From: Labyrinthula sp. Ha
Taxonomy: Eukaryota; Sar; Bigyra; Labyrinthulida; Labyrinthulaceae
Assembly (NCBI GenBank): GCA_015227615.1
Contig: JAALGZ010000034.1
Coordinates: 62,001 to 126,000 of the forward strand
Direction of reading: 5' to 3'
Length of the DNA stretch: 64,000 bases
Shown here: piece after piece, positions 57,001 to 64,000 of the stretch
Numbering within the stretch: position 1 is the stretch's first letter
Layout: each line of letters opens with the position of its first letter
Notes under the pieces: model-generated
Databases searched by the model: none
What the model saw: only the letters and a program-made list of their open reading frames with translations
Told to the model about the DNA's origin: nothing
Position numbers and translations under genes: made by a program

Positions 57001-60000
57001 TTCCTCTAGGATTCAACACATTATAGGGTTTGATCTTTTATTTCTTGATGTGTGGGCTCATATCTGAAAGTACTACCATAGTTCAAAGCTTATTAAACTT
57101 GTATCATAATATACTTTTTACTCAATGGTGAAATGTGCGACGAATTAAGAGCTAGGTGCGAGCTATACAAACGGGGATACTTCCCTGATGTCCCTGATAA
57201 GCACATTTATTTTTGATGTTATTCAAGGCTCGTATAGGCCTGGTTTTGCTCTATGTACTTAGAAATCTCATTTTCCAGTTACTTATGAGCATAGAAAAGA
57301 GCCCGATACAATTGACGAGTGATAGTTCGAAATGTCGCAAAAGATTGATATTGAAAACTCCTTGCTCCATAGTCCAGAGCTAGAAATTACGGTTGAATCG
57401 ACGTAAAAATGGAAACAAGATAGGATACTCGTGATTATTCAATAAGATTTGCAGCATGGGAAACGCATCGAATAATTTTTCTTAAAGATGGCATATACTG
57501 TTTTAGTTTCGTGGGATCAGTCAAGAGTCTTTCATCTGCTGTAAAAATATCGATAGCAAAGGCGATCAACAGACAACTTGATTAAACTCCGTTTCCTGCA
57601 ACTTTTCAACTTATTGTTTACAATAGTATGCTTGCAGCTATGTGGTCATGGTTAAAAAAACAATGTGATTTCATTGCACCGCAGATCAAAGGATTATTGA
57701 TTCACCTGCTCTCATTTTAATGTTCTAAAATAGAAACCCTTCTCTCTGATGATGCTATTTCACAGAAAAAAAAGTCAAATAGTATCATCAAAACCTCGAA
57801 ATTTATTTTTTTTCGTTAATTTACTGTTTTTTAGAAGTTATTATTTTTCTTTCATATGTTTGTGATTAGAACATCATTTCACCAAGGCACCTCATCCAAG
57901 AAAGTTAAATTTCTCCTTGATGGCATTAAAGTTTTCATGAAAAGGAAAAATTGATTAGTGAATTGAACGAAATCAGGCTGATTTAAATGAATTAAGTGAC
58001 AAGATTTTCGTTAAATAAAGAACTTACTTCTCATATCGGATACTTTTCTAGTAAACCCCATCTCAACTTCGAATCATAATTAGACCATATATCTTTAAGA
58101 CATCAAACATTCCAGGTGGTTAAGTCTAAGAAAACCCCAATGTGTAAGTACCAGACAAGTCTACCAGAGTCCAATGTAATAATAAAGTACCGGTATAAGG
58201 GCGTCAATGCACAAGAGCCTAGAAACAAAGAGACTACTTAAGTTATCAATAGGTAGCAGAATAGTTTGTCATAACACAAAACTTCAAGTTATTAAACTTA
58301 AAGACAAAAATTTATTTTGAGTAAGTGGGAAACTTTTGATTTTTCCTACGAAACTAGATGTAATATTTGAAGCTGTTATCACAATTCTTATAATACTAAA
58401 ATGTATCCGCATTTGTGGTAGTGTAATCACATGATGTTCCTTCTAAAATTCTTCCAACTTTTAACATTTAAAGTCCATTGTACAACAATGAGACACAAAA
58501 CAACTGGGAAATAGAAAAGGAAAGCTTTTTTGCTTCCTCTTGTATTGGACATTTAAGAGTAAGAAACAGTGACCGTGCAGGATATTGATTACAGCAGGCG
58601 ATCAAAGTCTCGATCAAGGTAAATTATCCTCATATAGAAAATAGAAACATGAGTAGAGCTATTTTTAGAAAACTATACTTACATCTTTGAGCTACAAACC
58701 TGACATCGGTTGTTTGAAGGAACATTTTTGGTTGCACATTTTCCTCGTTTTGCCTCGAGTTATTAATGTGTTTTCCGTTTTTCTGGAGGTACTATTCTAC
58801 AGTAGTTAACATCTTTATATGGTGGGTCATATTATTCACCTACAGGAACTCGAAGGAGGTAGCAAATTCGTCTTTTAAGAAAAGCTCCCTCGTTGTGCAT
58901 CTATTGAAAAGGCGAGTCCCTTCAAGAACAGATTTACTTCCTTTTCGCGGTTAAGTTAAAGCGGAATTCCATGACTGTCAGAAGTGCTTGGTATTGTTAG
59001 AAGCTACGCTCTTAGCTAAGAATGAGAAACATGGCTTAGGAAAATGAATCTATTATTTATGCTGAAAAGATAAACCGGAAAGTAAGATAGTCATTGTGAT
59101 CCCTTATGTTGTAACCATTGGTGATAATGACCTCTTGTGCCCCCAAAGTTGACTCCGACTATCCAGTTTGTTTTTTAGTCAACCATACAAATGTTAAGTA
59201 TATCTTACACCCGTTGACCGTGTATTACACTGTTGTGATTGAACTGGGCATTCTTTCTTTTATCGAGCTGGGTATCGAGTATCTATTAAAGTGGCTCAAG
59301 AGGAGCTGGCATTTGTCAAAGCAAACATAGTGGTGTCTTCAAAACTCGCCTTGCAGCTGTAATCGAAAAATTCGTAGACCCAGCTAGAGAATAATTATTC
59401 GGGTCAAGTGTCTCCTTGAAAGAGATGTGCAGTAATCAGCGTGCACTAGCTCATACAGAAAATAAAAGCAAGAAAACAAAAGCCACAACCCAACAGGGGC
59501 TAATATCTGAGGAAAAGGTTTTGTGTGTCTAGGCGCTGGAAAAAGATGTCATATATTTGAATGCAAAACCTTATTTTCAGATCGGTGTCCTATTCCAATA
59601 TTTGGAATGCGACCCTGTTCCACACTTCAGTCCTTTGGAGCTTTCTTCTGAAATTTTCCAACCTCCAAGATGTAGCTCAGAGTGTCAGAAATATTCTAGA
59701 TACCGTTACCCTTCTCTATTTATACCTCAGAATCTTGTACCATTTGAGGCTTAAATAAGTATACTTTTCTCACCTTTTCTTCTGCAAATAATATCCTTAA
59801 CCTCAGCTGTCATATTATAGTACCTAATATTTCTACAACAGCACAGCATTATGAAAGCAGGGCTTATTAATGGCTCAACCGTTACTTACCGTAATAGTTT
59901 GTGTCCTCAAATCTTTATGGTGGTAACACAATAGATATATAATACCGTTATGCCGCGGTAAAATCTTAGTGGAATGTTTCTATAAAAAAACCTAGCGAAT

Positions 60001-60291
60001 AAAATTAAAGAAAGGAGATAACCCGACAAGCTATAAAACACTTTTGTCTAGCCTTATATATGCTATATATTAAATGGCGGGTAGCTAAATTATAAAGTTG
60101 TCCTCATTATGGGACAGATAAGTACAAACTACAACCAAATCGTGTTTTAAAGCAAATTGTCATTATCTAATATTTATCTATTAAAAGCTAGACCTATTTC
60201 TCCTGTCAAATATCGCATAGATCGACTGACATAAAAATCTTACGACCATAGCTACAAGTTTTCATCGACAGACATTTTGATAGTTTTCTAG

Positions 60292-60327
<36 letters not shown>

Positions 60328-62247
60328 AGGTACTTATATTGGCTTTTTGATAAGTTATCGAATATCGATGAACTATAATATTGGGGATTTCCTATATAAA
60401 ATAATAACAGTGACATTTATCGGTAAAACTTTTACGATAGGAAGTCCTACTACAGGGTTGTAGTTTTTACCAACTTTTATACTGATATTGTTTCTGGTAT
60501 AAAAATTTTAGCTTCATCAAACCATTCATCTATCAGACCCAGAATATATGAATACAAATATCGCTATTGATGGCCCGATCTACAAAGGACAATATAATGA
60601 TCGAGATAGAATATATGAGATGAGAATTTTAACTATCAAGAATATAATCGAGATACTATCTTTTCTCGATCTGTTATTTAGTATCATTCAACACCGGATG
60701 ATTCTAGATCTCGATTGAAGTTGACACATATATAAAAGATATAGAGGGAACTAGACGATTTCAAGAGAGAGTTGGAGTTTCGTGTATCAAGGAACATACA
60801 TTATGTACAGACTAGTGAAATTTTTAAATTGAAAAAAGCTTGGAAGTGTTTTACTCGCACCATTTAATAGCTGAAATTATGTCTAAATCTACGGAACCTA
60901 CGTGGCACTCGTACTAACAACTTATTGAAAATCTGAGGGTTTGTAAATCTCCAGATCCAGGACTCTAGCTAATCGCTCGTCATCTTCAGTTCCATTTTTG
61001 GCGCCTGCAGGACCAGTTTTATAAATGTCCTTCATATTCTCTGCACAAGAACTTTTTTCCTAGGGTTTGCTTGTTATGAGAAAACAATAGAAAATTTATG
61101 TCAAGTTGAATAACGTTCTGCTATTTTTTTTACTTTTTTTATTAAGTATGAGTTATTAATCAGAAAAAAACAGTCCGCCACTGACCATGATTAACTGTAC
61201 GCTCATACACCAAGAAAACAATAAGAAGAAAACTTCTTGTCTAGGGCAGTCAGGCAGCGGTGAGAACCTTAGAGTACATTTGGATTCACTAAAGTTTATA
61301 ACCGGAAACTACTAGTAAAAGATTTTAAGGCAAATTTTTGTTTAGGTACTACATCTTCCTACCTCGTAATGGCAAAGTGGAGAAAAGACCTCGAAACCAA
61401 CCTAATAGGCGAGTGTGATCCTTTTTTTTAATATCTCTAAGATACCATGGTCGCGTTTTTATGAAGGTATGTTTTCTCTATAAAATTTTCTTAGGTTATT
61501 TATTCCTTCTAAAAATTTTAAGACTCTATTGTTGCATCTTCAAATATATTCCATTCAAATCTGCTCTGACAAAACTTGATGCGATTTCTAAGTGCTACAA
61601 CATTCATATTCGAGGTTAGAACTACATCATTAAACATCTATTAAGCCAAAAAAAAAGTTGCATTATATAAACATAAAGGAAATACTTTTAATTGTATTCA
61701 TTTTTTTTTGCTTACGACCAATTAGCTGGGTTGAATCCTAATTGGTGCACTGCCTAATCAGTTACAAAACGCATTCTCTCTTTGCGGTGCTGAACTTTAA
61801 CCAAGTTAGTTCTTTGATTAAAAAAAAATAAATGTAAATAAATCAAAACCAAGTTTAATAAAAACTTAATTTTTGGTAAAAGTTATGCAAATATCATTAT
61901 AGAATCAGAACTTGGTGCTCAAATCTGCCGTTCAAGAACAAGAATTCATCACAAACGAGACTATCTTGATACCAATAATTCAAGAACTATACTGCAAGGT
62001 TTTTCAAAATTGATCTCGACTCGTCTAGAGTCTGTCATCCAAAGAATAATGTATTTAAATTTCACCGTAAATTTGCTACGAGGAGATATCAAAACCGCAG
62101 TTTTATGAATATATCTTCTCGGCAACGTGTAACACCAATGAAAGAATTGTTCATTTCGAACTAAAAGTTGTGCTGTGTCAACCATAAAAAAGGTATATAC
62201 TTCCAGTCTTGTACTGACGCATAAAACAAACCTATCAATAAAATAAA
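51021..62247. other. 11-kb region without a recognisable gene
   Basis: AT-rich throughout with only short frames. The longest with an ATG start are about 103 codons at 52355 and 91 codons at 55625, both plus strand, without domains or coding character I trust. No tRNA box pattern, rRNA or clear terminal repeats were recognised. An (AT)n microsatellite lies at about 60297-60323. Confidence 0.45.
60297..60323. repeat. (AT)n microsatellite
   Basis: About 27 bp of uninterrupted AT dinucleotide repeat in a gene-free stretch. Confidence 0.9.
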
Positions 62248-64000
62248 ATGCCAGAAAGACAAAGAAGCTTAGGCGCCTATACTAGTATGCCAGACACCTT
62301 TAGTCAGCGCTGGGAAAAGACAAGTTCAAAGCAGAAAGGTTATGTATTTCTTGGGTTGGCTTTCCTTGTGTTGGTGGCTCTTGTTGTGGGAGTAGCTCTA
62401 ATCCAGGAGACAATAGAAGAAGTTGAAATACCAAATGAACCGGAAGAAACTGTTGATTTAAGTGAATGTGAAGTTTATTTGGTATCTACACTACAGGAAG
62501 ATCTCTATATGTATGAAGGCTTAGCCTGCGGCTCTTGCGATGACTCAGATGGTGAGCAAGTTAAACTTGGTGATTGCAACTCAACCTGCTCCAACTGGGT
62601 TGTAGATGGTAACTCATCTTTCTCATCAGTAGAAAACACCTGTTCAATAGTAACTACTCCTACAAGTGACCCTACTAGTCTAAGACTTTATGACTGCCCT
62701 GAAGCAACTTACAAGACACTAAGTTCTACTGGATGCAGTCTTGAAACTCCTTCTGACGTGTTTCTTTTTATTCAGGAATGTCTGTACTTTGCCGATGACT
62801 CTGCAGATATAGAAACTTGCTTTGATGCTTGTGAAGAACTGGGAGACAGCTGTGGTAGCGTATTTGTAGTTGAAGATGGGTGCTATGTTGTTCCTGACCA
62901 TTTGATGGATATGTGTGATGACTTTCAATTAAGGAGTACCTCCTGTATACCTATTAAACACGAAATCCAGTGTTTTGATGAGCCCCTGTCGTTCGTGGAT
63001 GCTCTAGACGCATGTGGAGGTAATCTGGCAACTGTCCCAGAGAACGATGAAATGAATATTCAGCTTCAAAGAATAATTTCAGAGTGTGCAGAAGAAACGG
63101 ATTGTTGGTTTGAGTATGCTGGGGTTGACGATGACGAATGTGGTTTCATAGCTGGTGATGAAAGAAACTTTTCTTTTACAACAGACTGCTCTGTAGCAAA
63201 AGGTTACTGTTGTGAGGTTGAAACCTTTGCACCTACTACATCACCTACTAAAAGTCCAACTGTTGGTGTATTTTTCGTTCCTGAAGTAAATGAAACTGAC
63301 TTTGAAACAGCTGAGGAAATCTGTGACAGGTATGATGCTGACCTAGCTTCCATTCACAGTGCTACTGAGCAAGAGTGGGCATATAGTGTCTGTAAGGAAG
63401 AACTTAACTTGGATGATGAAGATGACGCTTTGAGCAACGATTGTGGATGTTGGATTGGTCTTTTCGCAGAGGAAATCGGAGACGAGATCAGTGCTTCTGA
63501 CTTTTCCTGGACAGATGGATCTGAACAAGATTACGAAGGTTGGCAAGACGGGAAACCAGATAATTTGGGTAGCATTGACTTTGAGAGAGAAGAGGCCTGT
63601 GCACATATGAGACCAGTTTTTGGGGGAGACTGGAACGATATTGAATGTGGTGGATTTTGTGACTCTGAGGATTCAAGGCCTATTCCTCTTTGTAGAAAAA
63701 GAACAGACTCGCCTACTGTAAGACCTACTACGAGTCCTACAACCTCACCTACTGACAGTCCTACGTTCTCGCCCACTGCCTTTCCTACTCGGTCACCCTC
63801 TAGAACTCCTACAGAAACCCCTACACACTCTCCTACCAACTCCCCTACATCAAGTCCAACACTAAGCCCTTCCGAAAGTCCAACCTACTCTCCAACAACT
63901 TCTCCAACTGCAAGCCCAACAGTTGGTCCTACAACTTCACCATCCGTCTCCCCGACAACAGCGCCAACCACTAGCCCCACAATTTCTCCGACGACAAGTC
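62248..64000 (+). CDS. Type II membrane protein with C-type-lectin-like domain and SPT-rich tail (partial, runs off window)
   Basis: 584 codons to the window edge, no stop yet. There is no signal peptide. One membrane segment (about residues 34-53) follows a short basic cytosolic tail, so the rest should be outside the cell. Cys-rich modules follow; residues about 241-325 may be a degenerate C-type-lectin-like fold ending YCCEVE. A clearer one spans about 340-484: WIGLF, FSWTDGS, KPDN, EACAHM, WNDIEC and a final PLC. The sugar-binding EPN/QPD triplet is KPD, so classical sugar binding is uncertain. From about 487 on, the protein is Ser-Pro-Thr repeats ([12 protein letters not shown]...), a likely glycosylated stalk typical of stramenopile surface proteins. 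Start ATG sits in an AAAATG context. No intron seen. Confidence 0.85.
   Translation, partial: MPERQRSLGAYTSMPDTFSQRWEKTSSKQKGYVFLGLAFLVLVALVVGVALIQETIEEVEIPNEPEETVDLSECEVYLVSTLQEDLYMYEGLACGSCDDSDGEQVKLGDCNSTCSNWVVDGNSSFSSVENTCSIVTTPTSDPTSLRLYDCPEATYKTLSSTGCSLETPSDVFLFIQECLYFADDSADIETCFDACEELGDSCGSVFVVEDGCYVVPDHLMDMCDDFQLRSTSCIPIKHEIQCFDEPLSFVDALDACGGNLATVPENDEMNIQLQRIISECAEETDCWFEYAGVDDDECGFIAGDERNFSFTTDCSVAKGYCCEVETFAPTTSPTKSPTVGVFFVPEVNETDFETAEEICDRYDADLASIHSATEQEWAYSVCKEELNLDDEDDALSNDCGCWIGLFAEEIGDEISASDFSWTDGSEQDYEGWQDGKPDNLGSIDFEREEACAHMRPVFGGDWNDIECGGFCDSEDSRPIPLCRKRTDSPTVRPTTSPTTSPTDSPTFSPTAFPTRSPSRTPTETPTHSPTNSPTSSPTLSPSESPTYSPTTSPTASPTVGPTTSPSVSPTTAPTTSPTISPTTS

Noticed and set aside
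1-64000. CRISPR arrays, rRNA and tRNA genes
   Set aside because: Scanned by eye for regular repeat-spacer patterns and for GGTTCGAATCC-type B-boxes; none convincing.

Overview
The window comes from the nuclear genome of an AT-rich microbial eukaryote, probably a flagellated stramenopile. Three things support this. (1) It carries zinc-repeat genes of the 'WRKY19-like' kind and a C-type-lectin membrane protein with a long Ser-Pro-Thr tail, both common in stramenopiles. (2) A CCDC39 homologue and a second docking-complex-like coiled coil imply a motile cilium or flagellum. (3) Protein-coding genes are interrupted by very small introns (27-31 nt, GTA...AG). TAA, TAG and TGA all end genes, so the code looks standard. 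No species can be named from sequence alone.

Layout. 1-1.2 kb: no firm gene, one faint fossil trace. 1.2-6.1 kb (minus strand): zinc-repeat protein, HSPA12-like Hsp70 (one intron), small tail-anchored protein. 6.1-12.9 kb: mostly gene-poor, with one well-defined hAT-type MITE (17-bp TIRs, 8-bp target duplication), one decayed MULE-like transposase and two small plus-strand ORFs, the second with a C-terminal membrane segment. 13.0-16.8 kb: one large unknown helical protein (one intron). 17-21.4 kb: gene-poor, with a diverged relative of the MITE. 21.5-27.1 kb: CCDC39 and, directly upstream in the same frame, an adenylation-carrier-ankyrin protein. 30.3-34.6 kb: a TM9SF nonaspanin converging on a CSB/ERCC6-type SNF2 ATPase. 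35.5-37.1 kb: a second MULE-like fossil of the same family. 39.5-50.8 kb: the densest block, with an NRF-6-type acyltransferase (three introns), a coiled-coil protein, two tandem SDRs, an AAA+ ATPase (two introns) and a fused inositol-phosphatase-like/LIM/polyproline protein (one intron). 51-62.2 kb: no recognisable gene. 62.2-64 kb: a type II membrane lectin-like protein running off the window.

The genes serve mixed housekeeping roles: endomembrane sorting, transcription-coupled repair, flagellar assembly, actin scaffolding and lipid or acyl metabolism. They do not form one pathway. The most unusual items are the uniform tiny introns, the adenylation-carrier-ankyrin architecture separated by a single in-frame stop from CCDC39, the phosphatase-like/LIM fusion, and the extreme compaction inside gene clusters compared with multi-kilobase empty stretches between them.
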